Shown here: positions 27,832 through 35,238 of the stretch, piece by piece
Layout: each line of letters opens with the position of its first letter
Numbering within the stretch: position 1 is the first letter of the stretch
Assembly (NCBI RefSeq): GCF_011682045.1
Contig: NZ_VVIW01000001.1
Span: 1-64,000 of the forward strand
DNA from: Massilia aquatica
GTDB lineage: Bacteria > Pseudomonadota > Gammaproteobacteria > Burkholderiales > Burkholderiaceae_D
Reading direction: 5' to 3'
Length of the DNA: 64,000 nucleotides
The notes under the pieces: model-generated
Databases searched by the model: none
The model's input: only the letters and a program-made list of their open reading frames with translations
What the model was told of the DNA's origin: nothing
Program-made: the position numbers and the translations under genes

Positions 27832-28095
27832 ATGGACGACGTAAGAAATTTAGCTGAGGAAATTCGACATTGCTATCGTTTTGTTAAGCGCCCAATGGAT
27901 AGCGAAGTTCGTTCGATTCTTACTGAAATAAATCGGATTAAACTGTCGGGTAAGCGGGTTGATGAGTCGACTATTCATGATGTCATTTACAGAAATGTAC
28001 AAGATACACGCAGTTTTGTTATCGATTCAGTTGATATGAGTGGAACTGTTAGCGTCTTGAAACAAATATTAGATGCAGCCGCGCAACAAAAATGA
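27832..28095 (+). CDS. Hypothetical protein, first gene of a two-gene module
   Basis: This 87-residue, charged, mostly helical protein (MDDVRNLAEEIRHCYRFVKR at the start) has no membrane segment and no recognised family. It is coupled to the next gene by an ATGA overlap, so the two products are probably made in fixed ratio and interact. No good ribosome binding site is visible before its ATG. Codon use is far more AT-rich than the host backbone. Confidence 0.55.
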   Translation: MDDVRNLAEEIRHCYRFVKRPMDSEVRSILTEINRIKLSGKRVDESTIHDVIYRNVQDTRSFVIDSVDMSGTVSVLKQILDAAAQQK

Positions 28096-28847
28096 GCAGT
28101 GAGGAGTTCGAAGAGCTATCGAGACTATTTTTGAGCGAGAAGAAGGCATTTGACATGCGCCTCCATTCTTTGCTGCAAATCGGGATATTTGAAAACTCAG
28201 AAATCAATGAAATTCATTTAATTGGATGTGAATTTTTTTCCAACTTTGAAAAATATTTGGCGAAATGTTCGAGCTCGGGGTTAACTAAATTGCAGTTGAA
28301 CGATGTTTGTACGAGCATCGAGAACGTCCTCAGAGCGGGGGCTGATTTCTGGGAGTGTCTTCGTGGTTTAGCGCAAAAGAAAAATCTGCAAATTGAGCCG
28401 TCTAGCAATTTTCTTTCAACTGCACAGTCAATTCTAAAATCACACAAAAAACCTACAGCGATAGTTCTCAGACAATTGTACATCGAAAAAAATTTACCTG
28501 TGAGTGGATATATGGCAAGTCGCGTAGATTTAAAAGAGAAAAAAGTCGATTGGCCAGCTGCATCAGCTGGAATCATCCTATTGGCTTTAGCAGCGATTTC
28601 TGTTTTTTACCTAAAGGTTTCTGACGGAATCCAATACTTACTTGTCAGGGTATTAATTTCATTAGGGGCAGGATTGATTCTGTCCGCCTTTGCCAAGAGT
28701 CATATAACGCTTAATTATAAGCACAAAGGCATTGCAATTACTGCGCTAGGTGCCGCAGCTACATTTCTGTTAATCTATTTTTCCAACCCAGCAGATGTTC
28801 CAAAGTTCAATAACACCGTTACTCAGGAAAAAAATACGCCTCATTAG
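28092..28847 (+). CDS. Membrane protein, second gene of a two-gene module (effector-like)
   Basis: This 251-residue protein has a helical cytosolic part of about 155 residues followed by three to four hydrophobic segments (about residues 157-173, 180-200, 213-231) and a short polar tail. The layout, a sensor- or adaptor-like N-terminus with C-terminal membrane helices, is that of many abortive-infection membrane effectors, but no known family is recognised. It overlaps the preceding gene by four bases. A role in defence is inference from architecture and island context. Confidence 0.55.
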   Translation: MSSEEFEELSRLFLSEKKAFDMRLHSLLQIGIFENSEINEIHLIGCEFFSNFEKYLAKCSSSGLTKLQLNDVCTSIENVLRAGADFWECLRGLAQKKNLQIEPSSNFLSTAQSILKSHKKPTAIVLRQLYIEKNLPVSGYMASRVDLKEKKVDWPAASAGIILLALAAISVFYLKVSDGIQYLLVRVLISLGAGLILSAFAKSHITLNYKHKGIAITALGAAATFLLIYFSNPADVPKFNNTVTQEKNTPH

Positions 28848-29184
28848 AATTAAATTGCGATTCGGGAAGAGACGTTATGTGACGCATTGGCTCTCTTTAC
28901 CCTCGTAAGCGTGCAGTAATGGGCCATTTAATAAAGGTACTGCAACCTATGGCGACCAAGCTCGGTAAAGGAGCTGTACCCCTGATTTTTTAAGACTCAA
29001 CGTTGGTTCGTCCCGCCCGAGTTGTTGGCTATGCAACTAAATTTATGTTTGAACCAAAAGATCGGTACATATTTACTCTATCTATAAAAAATTCAAACAA
29101 GGCAGATGCCCAGCAACAGGTATGCCTTGAAAATTTCACCTGCCATTTTTCTCTTTTTCGTGGGCTGTCTGCATACTCCGGCAT
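28848..29184. other. Intergenic region with no confident gene
   Basis: A 68-codon frame from TTG 29003 is present but lacks a ribosome binding site and runs into the inverted repeat at 29185, so it is not called. Nothing else was recognised. Confidence 0.35.
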
Positions 29185-29311
29185 CGTGACAGTAATTTCG
29201 GTATCGTGACCTTTAATTCTCGAGGAAGCTCGAAATCTGTCACGTTCGCCCGGAATAGGCTGTCACGTTCAAATGGAATGACTGGTCACGATACCGGAAT
29301 TACTGGTCACG
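29185..29311. repeat. Inverted-repeat element with nested GTCACG motifs (possible IS21-end remnant or MITE)
   Basis: CGTGACAGTAATTTCGGTAT at 29185 is matched in inverted form ending at 29311 over about 26 bases with few differences. Inside lie further TGTCACGTTC copies at 29238 and 29261, and GGTCACGTTC at 29305. Multiple GTCACG-type repeats occur at ends of some IS21-family elements, but no transposase is present, so this may be a remnant, a MITE or a protein-binding array. Confidence 0.45.
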
Positions 29312-29384
29312 TTCGTCCAAACTCCCAAGTTGTCCAGCGCAAGGCTCAGCCATCTCTTACATGAGGGGACATCAACGTCGCCGC

Positions 29385-29816
29385 CTACTCCCGCCACATC
29401 TCCTGCTCCAGCGAAAACTGTTCGACGATCTCAATAACCAGATTGCGGCGATGCTCAGGCATTGCTCGAATCCGACCTAAGAACAGCGCTTCGTCCTTTG
29501 TAAGAGGTGCTGGCGCCTCACCCCTGCTTTTTGGGAGCTTCTTAGCCGTGACCGTCGGGCGATCTTCAGCGATTCCATAGCGTAGCCACTGAGCTGATAC
29601 GTTGAGCCAAGCTGCAAGTGTTTCGATTTTGTCCGGTGTTGGCCTTGCTTGCCCTGTAAGCCACTTCTGCGCTGCCTGCATCGTGATCGGCTCGTTTTTG
29701 TGTCGCAGATTGAACTGAAGCGCCAGGTCCGTTGCCGAGCTGACCTTCTTCGCACTTCGTTTGAGGGCTTGGGTTAGTCGTTGGGAGAATGCGTGTTTGT
29801 CGTCGGTGAGAGGCAT
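29385..29816 (-). CDS. XRE-type phage repressor-like regulator
   Basis: This 143-residue protein has an N-terminal helix-turn-helix: DLALQFNLRHKNEPITMQAAQKWLTGQARPTPDKIETLAAWLNVSAQWLRYG matches the XRE/phage-repressor pattern. The C-terminal helical part (LTKDEALFLGRIRAMPEHRRNLVIEIVEQFS) probably dimerises. It lacks the LexA-type peptidase region, so it would not be SOS-cleaved. It is divergent from the 29913 operon, with the palindrome at 29850 between them as a likely operator. Confidence 0.8.
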   Translation of the reverse strand: MPLTDDKHAFSQRLTQALKRSAKKVSSATDLALQFNLRHKNEPITMQAAQKWLTGQARPTPDKIETLAAWLNVSAQWLRYGIAEDRPTVTAKKLPKSRGEAPAPLTKDEALFLGRIRAMPEHRRNLVIEIVEQFSLEQEMWRE

Positions 29817-29846
29817 CCCATCAGTGTGAAAGAGATGTCAATGATT

Positions 29847-29890
29847 TTGACAACCATCCGGTTGTGTAAAAATACTTCATGGTTTATGCT
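29847..29890 (+). promoter_or_regulatory. Operator and promoter region between divergent regulator and small operon
   Basis: ACAACC-ATCC-GGTTGT (29850-29865) is a perfect 6-bp inverted repeat, the size expected for an XRE dimer site. It overlaps a TTGACA (29847) and lies before TATGCT (29885), which pairs with TTGTGT at 16-base spacing. The exact promoter is uncertain. Confidence 0.5.
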
Positions 29891-29912
29891 GAGCACCTAT
29901 GGAGACCCGTGC

Positions 29913-30146
29913 ATGGGTTCCAACTACTGGAAGGGCAGCATGGAAGACATTGACGACAGCGAAGTGAAATCCCGTGGACGTGAGGAGCGTACCGCACGGA
30001 TCGAAGCGATGAAGGGCTATGGCCTACAAGTTAGTGGGTATTGCCTCGCCTTAGCGGGGATGATGATCGCAGCCTACGCAAGCGCATATGCTGGGGCACA
30101 TGGACACGCCGCTGCCGAGGCTAGGATGAACCGTAATCGCACATAA
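29913..30146 (+). CDS. Small hypothetical membrane-associated protein
   Basis: This 77-residue protein has a charged first half (DSEVKSRGREERTARIEAMKGYG) and a hydrophobic, Ala-rich helix (QVSGYCLALAGMMIAAYASAYAGA), then a basic tail. GGAG lies nine bases before ATG 29913; a start further upstream in frame is less well supported. First gene of the operon facing the XRE regulator. Family not recognised. Confidence 0.5.
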   Translation: MGSNYWKGSMEDIDDSEVKSRGREERTARIEAMKGYGLQVSGYCLALAGMMIAAYASAYAGAHGHAAAEARMNRNRT

Positions 30147-30173
30147 ATTACCGAAAATATTAAAGGGGACTTC

Positions 30174-30395
30174 ATGGGTTTGAAGGATTTTCTCAACGGC
30201 GGACGCATGGTCAAAGGCTCATCGTTCGACACAAAGCTCAAGCCACTTGGCAGCATGTCTGAAACGACTCAACGACGGCTTGGCTATGCTGACGCCAGCG
30301 GCAACTGGACAGACCGGGGCTACGACCGGGCGACGAGTAGGGACTACCAAGGGCTTGAAAAATCACGACATGCGATGCTTAAGGCTAAGAAGTGA
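30174..30395 (+). CDS. Small hypothetical protein
   Basis: This 73-residue basic soluble protein (MGLKDFLNGGRMVKGSSFDT at the start) follows AAGGGGA. It lies 27 bases after the previous gene and overlaps the next by four bases, so it is part of a three-gene operon. No family is recognised. Confidence 0.55.
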   Translation: MGLKDFLNGGRMVKGSSFDTKLKPLGSMSETTQRRLGYADASGNWTDRGYDRATSRDYQGLEKSRHAMLKAKK

Positions 30396-30877
30396 GGGCG
30401 CGTTTTAAACGAAGGCCATTGATCTTGGTCGTAGTCGCCGTGGTCCTGCTAGGCATCCTCTTCTTTTGGGCCAAGTCTCGTTCGAACTCGACGGACTGGG
30501 TTGAAGTCGGAATCGGCGGCCCGAAAGAGACAGAATTTCCCTATCGGTACATGGGCAACAAGGAATTCCCTCCAACGCATCCTGATCTGGTCGGTCTAAC
30601 TCTAGATCTTCAAGCGGGTAGAGCTCGTGGTGCTTGGGTCTATGCCCAGGCGTCGGGATGCTATGCACCAAAGCTACGTGATGGCATTCCGTCGATCGTT
30701 TGCGAATCAGTCAATCGAGAATCCATCATCGTTGGCGGCACCGACAATATTCGTGAATTCTTACTTTCACTTAATTCTGGTCAAGTCGGCGCAGTAAAGG
30801 GAAAAGCCATGGGTCTCTATGCAGATCATCCAGTAATTTGGGTCAATGACCCTGCGCTCAAGCGAAAAGTGGACTAG
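30392..30877 (+). CDS. Hypothetical signal-anchored protein
   Basis: This 161-residue protein has a GTG start overlapping the previous stop (GTGA). A basic N-terminus and a hydrophobic helix (residues 9-25) form a signal anchor, then a soluble, probably periplasmic domain with two Cys (GCYAPK, IVCES) that could pair. No family is recognised. It ends 64 bases before a terminator. Confidence 0.55.
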   Translation: MRARFKRRPLILVVVAVVLLGILFFWAKSRSNSTDWVEVGIGGPKETEFPYRYMGNKEFPPTHPDLVGLTLDLQAGRARGAWVYAQASGCYAPKLRDGIPSIVCESVNRESIIVGGTDNIREFLLSLNSGQVGAVKGKAMGLYADHPVIWVNDPALKRKVD

Positions 30878-30940
30878 GAAACAGAACAGCACAACGGGCC
30901 TGCTGGGGCCACGTAACAAGCGGCGACGACGAAATTGAGA

Positions 30941-30966
30941 AGCTCACTTTTGGTGAGCTTTTTTTC
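30941..30966 (+). terminator. Rho-independent terminator of the 29913-30877 operon
   Basis: A perfect 7-bp stem AGCTCAC/GTGAGCT with a five-base loop is followed by seven T residues. Confidence 0.9.
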
Positions 30967-31017
30967 ATTGCTCGGCGTCTGTTTTCATCGCAGCAGAGAA
31001 AACGAACTAAAATAGTC

Positions 31018-31044
31018 TGACAGATAGATATCATGCATCTGTCA
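31018..31044 (+). promoter_or_regulatory. Inverted-repeat operator before the HTH gene at 31098
   Basis: TGACAGAT and ATCTGTCA form a perfect 8-bp inverted repeat separated by 11 bases, directly after a TAAAAT hexamer (31008) that could be a -10 box. A further TTGACAG half-site follows at 31050. Likely a repressor site, perhaps for the protein it precedes. Confidence 0.5.
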
Positions 31045-31097
31045 AAGGATTGACAGTTCACAGCACTGTCCAACAACAAAAATAACAAGGACACCCA

Positions 31098-31298
31098 ATG
31101 TTTCAACTAGCAACAAATTACGTAAGGACCGCTGTCGATCGACTCGGCGGCCCCACTAGAGCAGCCACCGCAATGGCTGTGTCCGGGACGACTATCCATG
31201 AGTGGATTAAGCGAGCTCGTATCGGTAGCATCGACAAGGCGACACAAATGGCGAAGCTTTCTGGGCTCGAAGTTCAGCAGTTGAGGAGCACCCAATGA
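31098..31298 (+). CDS. Cro/YdaS-like HTH regulator near the integrase
   Basis: This 66-residue protein: VDRLGGPTRAATAMAVSGTTIHEWIKRARIGSIDKATQMAKLSG fits a Cro/YdaS-type helix-turn-helix. It is preceded by the operator-like inverted repeat at 31018 and overlaps the next gene by ATGA. With the protein at 9535 it makes two small phage-style regulators on the island. Confidence 0.68.
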   Translation: MFQLATNYVRTAVDRLGGPTRAATAMAVSGTTIHEWIKRARIGSIDKATQMAKLSGLEVQQLRSTQ

Positions 31299-31588
31299 CC
31301 CTGGACCAACTCAACAAAGAGACGGCAAGAAAAATCATCGCAGACGCCATGAAGATTTTGCGAGGGCCATCGTATGTCAAGGAGCCAAAGAAGGTCATCT
31401 CCTCGGGAAACTACGCCGACCTGTCCCGAGAGCAAATTGACCAGGGCGTCGTAGCACTGGTGGTCCACTGCAACCTATCTGGAGGGTCGATTCTTGACAT
31501 GAACCTCTACAGGCTCATCAGAACTTATCTGTGGAGCCCGCAAGCTCGATCTGAAATCAACGCTGTAGTGGGGCGATATGGCCTTTGA
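31295..31588 (+). CDS. Hypothetical protein coupled to the HTH gene
   Basis: This 97-residue soluble protein (MTLDQLNKETARKIIADAMK at the start) has a ribosome binding site (GAGGAG) inside the preceding gene and an ATGA overlap. Helix-rich; no known family recognised. Coupling to a Cro-like protein suggests a regulatory or lysogeny-type role, which is inference. Confidence 0.55.
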   Translation: MTLDQLNKETARKIIADAMKILRGPSYVKEPKKVISSGNYADLSREQIDQGVVALVVHCNLSGGSILDMNLYRLIRTYLWSPQARSEINAVVGRYGL

Positions 31589-31789
31589 AGTGGCCGTACT
31601 GGTGACCTGGTTACTGTTCTTGTTCGAGGAATGGCTGGACCAGAAGGGCGGTGGGAGACGTCCAGAGTGATGGCCTGCAACGCTGTCTTGCTGCGAAGCA
31701 GGCGATATCGCTGGTTGTATCTTCCTCTATCTATAAGAAAATTGAACCGGCCAAAGTTCAAGTAGATAGAGGCGAAGAAACGCAGGTGA

Positions 31790-31820
31790 AACCCACCAAA
31801 TTTTCGTTTTCCGTGGGTCC
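31790..31820 (-). terminator. Hairpin downstream of the integrase gene
   Basis: On the minus strand ACCCAC...GTGGGTTT forms a 6-bp stem with a long A-rich loop 15 bases after the integrase stop. The 29-base sequence matches the hairpin at 23111-23140 in 25 of 29 positions, in opposite orientation. Weak as a terminator. Confidence 0.35.
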
Positions 31821-31832
31821 CCTCCTGCTATT

Positions 31833-32816
31833 TCAATCCAATTTTTTTGCCAAGGCTTCCGCCTTTGGGTGGTAGTAACGCTTAAGCATCTGAATTGTCT
31901 GATGCCCGGTCACCGCTGCCAGTTCGATCACATTCGGTAGCTTCTCTGCCAGGCGACTTGTGGCCGTGTGGCGGAGGTCATGGAAGTGTAAGTTGACGAT
32001 TTCAGCACGAGCGCATCCCTTACGGAACGCTGCCTCCATTCCCATGTCGGTAAGTTGAAAAACCCGGCCATCAACGCAACGAGGAAGATCCGCCAAGATC
32101 GCTACAGCTCTTTTCGACAGGGGAACTGTCCGCACAGTACCGTTTTTCGTCAACGGCAAGAAAGCGGTCTGCTTTTCCAAGTCGATGTGTTCCCACCTTA
32201 GGCCCAGCAGTTCGCCTCGACGCATTGCCGTTTCCAACGCCAACATCACTAACGGCACCATCCACGGGCTTCGCCGCCCCCGTGGTTTAAGCTCGTCAAG
32301 CAATTTTACCTCTTCGTCGACGCTCAGCAGGCGACTTCGTCCTAGCGGTGTTGCTGGCTTACGAACCAGCTCACAGGGATTGCTGATAGGAAGACTCCAC
32401 TCTCTTCTGGCATGGCTTATCACGCTTGACAGGATGCACAGCTCACGAATTATTGTGCCAGCCCCTACAGTCTTTAAGCGGTGATCACGGTAAGTCGCAA
32501 CGACAGCGGGGCTCAACTTTGCCATGCTGTACGAGGCCACCTTGTTCCGCTGCATGAATGCTATGCCTTCGGCTTCCCGCTTGGCCCCTCTTTTGGTTGG
32601 CGTTACTTCCTCCATATACCGCTGTAACACTTCACGAAGCAAGATTTCAGCCCCTTTGCTGCTGTGCTGGTGCCCTCCGTTGTCCATAGAGGACTCAATC
32701 TCTCTTGCCCATCTTTGTGCAGCAGCTTTTGAATCGAATGATTTTGTTTCTACGGGAAAACCTTTTACTCGAACACGGGCTTGCCATGTTCCTGATCGTT
32801 GCCTGAACGTTGCCAT
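31833..32816 (-). CDS. int: Tyrosine-family site-specific integrase
   Basis: This 327-residue tyrosine recombinase has an N-terminal arm-binding-like domain, a core-binding SAM-like domain and a catalytic domain with R199 (AMRRGELLGLRW), H279-D-L-R282-H, H305 (TGHQT) and nucleophile Y314 (KRYYHPKA). It would integrate and excise the island at the moaC 3' end. Its start lies directly next to the paired TGGGACA repeats and 150 bases from the right att repeat, the usual arrangement. Confidence 0.93.
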   Translation of the reverse strand: MATFRQRSGTWQARVRVKGFPVETKSFDSKAAAQRWAREIESSMDNGGHQHSSKGAEILLREVLQRYMEEVTPTKRGAKREAEGIAFMQRNKVASYSMAKLSPAVVATYRDHRLKTVGAGTIIRELCILSSVISHARREWSLPISNPCELVRKPATPLGRSRLLSVDEEVKLLDELKPRGRRSPWMVPLVMLALETAMRRGELLGLRWEHIDLEKQTAFLPLTKNGTVRTVPLSKRAVAILADLPRCVDGRVFQLTDMGMEAAFRKGCARAEIVNLHFHDLRHTATSRLAEKLPNVIELAAVTGHQTIQMLKRYYHPKAEALAKKLD

Positions 32817-32826
32817 ATGCCTTCCA

Positions 32827-32847
32827 GTGGGACAGGCGTGGGACAGG
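32827..32847. promoter_or_regulatory. Integrase arm-type repeats at right island end (inferred)
   Basis: Two GTGGGACAGG copies start 11 bases apart, mirroring the pair at 7801/7812 near the left end. They sit immediately upstream of the integrase start, so bound integrase could also repress its own gene. Confidence 0.55.
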
Positions 32848-32954
32848 ACAAGAATTTAACTATGATTTTTTGCGACCTCGACGAGCTAGCACAAGATCGA
32901 ACAAGGGTATCCGGTTCAAGTGCTGGACATGCAAATCTTTTAAAAAACAGAGAC

Positions 32955-33449
32955 TTATACGTCGGCATGCCAGCTGCCCGACTTGCCGCCCTGTTTTTCC
33001 AGCACGCGCACGTTGGTCATGACCATGCCGCGGTCGACCGCCTTGCACATGTCGTAGATCGTCAGCAGGCCGACCTGGACCGCAGTGAGCGCTTCCATCT
33101 CGACTCCGGTCTTGCCGACTGTCTCGACCTGGGCGCGGCAGTGCACGCTGTTGGCCGCCTGGTCGACCTCGAAGTCGACAGCCACGCGCGTGATCGCCAG
33201 TGGATGGCACAGCGGCACCAGCTCGCTGGTTTTCTTGGCGCCCATGATGGCGGCAATGCGCGCAATGCCGAGCACGTCGCCTTTTTTGGCGCTGCCGGAC
33301 AGCACCAGCGCCATCGTTTCCGGCTGCATGCGGATGGTGCCGGCGGCCACCGCGATGCGGTGCGTGTCGCTTTTGCCGGCAACGTCGACCATGTGGGCCT
33401 GGCCGGTGGCGTCGAAGTGGGTAAGCTGGTCGTTTTGGGAGGTTGTCAT
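32955..33449 (-). CDS. moaC: Cyclic pyranopterin monophosphate synthase
   Basis: MoaC converts the GTP-derived intermediate made by MoaA to cyclic pyranopterin monophosphate in molybdenum cofactor synthesis. At 164 residues it is of normal length, with [41 protein letters not shown] and GGKSG motifs complete. The 3' end (32964-33085) is duplicated at 7618-7739, so the last 40 or so codons seem to come from the island, which restored the frame. Divergent from the M48 protease gene. Confidence 0.95.
   Translation of the reverse strand: MTTSQNDQLTHFDATGQAHMVDVAGKSDTHRIAVAAGTIRMQPETMALVLSGSAKKGDVLGIARIAAIMGAKKTSELVPLCHPLAITRVAVDFEVDQAANSVHCRAQVETVGKTGVEMEALTAVQVGLLTIYDMCKAVDRGMVMTNVRVLEKQGGKSGSWHADV
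32964..33085. repeat. Right 122-bp direct repeat (attR) of the island
   Basis: This matches 7618-7739 at 119 of 122 positions in the same orientation. It lies inside the 3' end of moaC. The interval between the copies is 25,346 bases. Confidence 0.9.
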
Positions 33450-33539
33450 CGGATCGAAGGGAGGTAGGAGCTAATCAGGTTATCGGTGGCGCTTGCGGCG
33501 CCGCTGCAAGGGCGGCGCACTTGCGGTTATCATAGCACC

Positions 33540-35132
33540 GTGAAATCGAAAACCGCCCCCGCCGACCTGCGCCCGCCGCGCCGCCCCTATGCGCGCGCGC
33601 TGCTGTCGGTCGCCCTGGCGACGGCGCTGGGCGCGCTTGCGCCAGTGGCGCCGGCCCAGAACAATCTGAACGCCACCAGCCTGCCGACCCTGGGCGACAC
33701 CGCGCGCGAAGATCTCTCTCCGGTGCTCGAACGCCGCCTTGGCGAAGAAATCATGCGCGATATTAAACGCGACCACGATTTCCTCGACGACGATCCGATT
33801 CTCGAATACCTCAACGAATTCGGCAGCGGCCTGGTCGCCTCCTACCCGGGCGCGCGCGGCGAGACCAACGCCGATTATTACTTCTTCGCCGTGCGCGATC
33901 CGATGCTCAACGCTTTCGCGCTGCCGGGTGGCTTCATCGCCGTGCACTCGGCGCTGCTGCTGGCGGCCCAGAGCGAATCCGAACTGGCGTCGGTCATGTC
34001 GCACGAAATCGGCCACGTGGCGCAGCGTCACATCGCGCGCATGCTGGGCCAGCAAAAGCAGGATGCGCTGATTCCCCTGGCGGCCATGATCCTGGCCGCG
34101 CTCGCTTCCAAGGGGGGCTCGGACGCCGCCATTGGCGTCTTCATGGGCGGGCAGGGCTTGCAGATCCAGCGCCAGCTCAATTTCAGCCGCGACGCCGAGC
34201 GCGAGGCCGACCGCATCGGCTTCCAGATCATGGGCGCCGGCGGCTACGACACTTCCGGCATGGTGGCCTTTTTCGGGCGCATGCAGGCGGCCAGCCGTGT
34301 CTACAGCGACCTGATGCCGGCCTATCTGCGCAGCCACCCGCTGACCTCGGAGCGCATTTCCGACATCCAGGCGCGCATCCGCGAAATTCCCTATCGCCAG
34401 CGCGTCGACAGCCTGGAGTTTCATCTGGTGCGCGCGCGCGCCCGCGTGCTGCAGGACGAAAGCACGCAGGGAAGGGTGGAGGCGGCCGCGTTTTTCGACG
34501 CGCAGCTGACCCAGCAAAGCCGCCAGCAGCAGGCCGGCGCCCAATACGGGCTGGCTTACCTGGCACTGAAAAAAGGCGACCTGGCCAAGGCCCAGGGCTG
34601 GCTCGAGAAGGCGCGCGGCACCATGCGTCCGGCCGAGGGCGCGGTGTTTTCGACCGGGCAAGCCAGTTCCGACGGCGCCGCCATGTTTGCCAGCATGGCG
34701 CTGGAAATCAAGCTGGCGGCCGGCCAGCCGGCGTCGGTCAAGCAGCTGGCGCTCAAGGAGGCCGAGCAGGCGCATCTGCGCTATCCGCTCTCGCGCGGCA
34801 TTGCGCGCCAGTACGCCGACGCGATGATTGTCAACGGCAAGCTCGACGATGCAGCGCGCTTCCTGCGCGACCAGGCGCAGCTGTACCGCGAAGAGCCGAA
34901 GTTGCACGAATTGCTGGCCAAGACCTACGCCGCGCAGGGCAAGATCGCCTTGCAGCATCTGGCGCTGGCAGAATCGTACGCGCTCAGCGGCGGCATGCTG
35001 GCCGCGCTCGACCAGCTGACCATTGCACGCAAGGCCAGCGATGCCTCGTTCTACGACATGGCCGTGATCGACGCGCGCGAACGCGAATTGCAGGCACGCC
35101 GGCGCGAAGAAATGAAAGAAGCGAAGAAGTAA
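33540..35132 (+). CDS. M48-family periplasmic metalloprotease with TPR-like C-terminus (BepA-like)
   Basis: This 530-residue exported protease: a basic start, then the hydrophobic signal ALLSVALATALGALAPVAPAQ with cleavage after PAQ. The Zn motif is HEIGH (SHEIGHVAQRH), with a downstream EREADRIG glutamate ligand. The C-terminal part has TPR-like helical repeats. The architecture matches BepA, which handles outer-membrane protein assembly quality. The GTG at 33540 is chosen for signal-peptide fit; a TATCAT hexamer seven bases before it leaves little leader. Confidence 0.85.
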   Translation: MKSKTAPADLRPPRRPYARALLSVALATALGALAPVAPAQNNLNATSLPTLGDTAREDLSPVLERRLGEEIMRDIKRDHDFLDDDPILEYLNEFGSGLVASYPGARGETNADYYFFAVRDPMLNAFALPGGFIAVHSALLLAAQSESELASVMSHEIGHVAQRHIARMLGQQKQDALIPLAAMILAALASKGGSDAAIGVFMGGQGLQIQRQLNFSRDAEREADRIGFQIMGAGGYDTSGMVAFFGRMQAASRVYSDLMPAYLRSHPLTSERISDIQARIREIPYRQRVDSLEFHLVRARARVLQDESTQGRVEAAAFFDAQLTQQSRQQQAGAQYGLAYLALKKGDLAKAQGWLEKARGTMRPAEGAVFSTGQASSDGAAMFASMALEIKLAAGQPASVKQLALKEAEQAHLRYPLSRGIARQYADAMIVNGKLDDAARFLRDQAQLYREEPKLHELLAKTYAAQGKIALQHLALAESYALSGGMLAALDQLTIARKASDASFYDMAVIDARERELQARRREEMKEAKK

Positions 35133-35238
35133 CGGCGCGACGCGGTCGAAACCATTTTGTGGCGCTGCGGTACGAGCCGCCGCAGCCGCACATGGCACTC
35201 TGCGCAGCCGTCATCGCTGCCTTTGCGCAGCGGCGATG

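Noticed and set aside
29003-29209. 68-codon frame ending in the inverted repeat
   Set aside because: TTG start without ribosome binding site and the 3' part lies in the repeat unit.
31651-31875. 74-codon frame opposite the integrase 3' end
   Set aside because: It overlaps the integrase antisense and the hairpin; no ribosome binding site.
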